Source: Phenylobacterium sp. (GTDB lineage Bacteria; Pseudomonadota; Alphaproteobacteria; Caulobacterales; Caulobacteraceae). From it: DNA of 5,864 nucleotides. Within the stretch, counting starts at the first letter, position 1; every line of letters starts with the position of its first letter. Below the pieces are notes generated by a model. That model worked only from the letters and a program-made list of their open reading frames with translations. It ran no database searches and was not told the origin of the DNA. The stretch spans positions 1 to 5,864 of the forward strand of contig JANXXA010000160.1 of NCBI GenBank assembly GCA_025350885.1. Reading direction: 5' to 3'. Below are positions 5,679-5,864 of the stretch, one piece after another. The position numbers were made by a program, and so were the translations under genes.

Positions 5679-5864
5679 GCGATCGTCGCCATCCTTCCCT
5701 CACGCTGCTGACAGGTTACGCCACCGGCGATCCGCAAGCGCCTCCCGCGATCACAATATCGGCTCACATCGAGACTTGCGAAGCCTGCCGCGGGCACGTC
5801 TCGCAGATCGAGGATCGAGAGGGTCGAAGTCTCGAAACCTCGGCCCCCGCACCCATGTCGAGCG
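5675..5864 (+). CDS. chrR: Second ChrR-type zinc anti-sigma factor, cut by the window edge
   Basis: The visible 63 codons are open to the window end and carry a zinc anti-sigma domain: H6-P7, Y15-A-T-G, then H31-x3-C35-x2-C38 and a VSQIE continuation. This places the zinc ligands at exactly the positions known for Rhodobacter ChrR (H6, H31, C35, C38), which strongly supports the unusual TTG start. TTG overlaps the sigma factor TGA as TTGA, so the gene is translationally coupled to sigma, the standard arrangement for a cognate anti-sigma factor. The next visible ATG (near 5855) would lose the domain. It resembles the upstream protein (shared HP, ATG, HxExCxAC and IE), so the two are paralogues, but only about 60 residues can be compared. 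Whether a cupin domain follows cannot be seen; it could be a short zinc anti-sigma protein. Confidence 0.85.
   Translation, partial: MSDRRHPSLTLLTGYATGDPQAPPAITISAHIETCEACRGHVSQIEDREGRSLETSAPAPMSS

Overview
The window is GC-rich, densely coded and looks like the chromosome of an alphaproteobacterium. This rests on three things: an RpoE/ChrR-type sigma and anti-sigma module, a promoter matching the alphaproteobacterial general stress (EcfG/SigT) consensus, and strong G/C bias at third codon positions. Caulobacterales or a relative is plausible, but the genus cannot be read from the sequence.

Layout. Bases 1-268 hold no convincing gene, only a short perfect hairpin. Bases 269-2767 (+) encode a soluble hybrid histidine kinase with PAS-like sensor domains, HisKA, HATPase and a C-terminal receiver. 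It converges, across a 33-base gap, on a two-gene minus-strand unit: a SemiSWEET sugar transporter (3721-4014) followed two bases later by a thioredoxin-reductase-like flavoprotein (2801-3718). That unit lies behind an exact GGAAC-N16-CGTT promoter on the minus strand (4114-4138) and possibly a 17-codon leader ORF. The 301-base divergent region 4015-4315 also carries a weaker plus-strand promoter candidate that overlaps a TGCAAA-N5-TTTGCA dyad.

Bases 4316-5864 (+) form the most interesting part. An ECF sigma factor closely resembling Rhodobacter RpoE (5112-5678) sits between two ChrR-type zinc anti-sigma genes. The upstream one (4316-4960) is complete, with the zinc-binding N-terminal domain and a metal-binding cupin domain. 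The downstream one (5675 to the window edge) starts at TTG, overlaps the sigma stop codon by four bases, and shows the HPx...Hx3Cx2C signature before the window ends. In known RpoE-ChrR loci one ChrR lies downstream of its sigma factor, so a flanking pair suggests a sigma factor with two inhibitors, perhaps sensing different signals.

Together the window reads as a stress and redox response neighbourhood: a cytoplasmic sensor kinase, a thiol-redox flavoprotein with a sugar carrier under probable general-stress control, and a singlet-oxygen/peroxide-type sigma module with a doubled anti-sigma arrangement. Functional links between the three units are inferred from proximity only.
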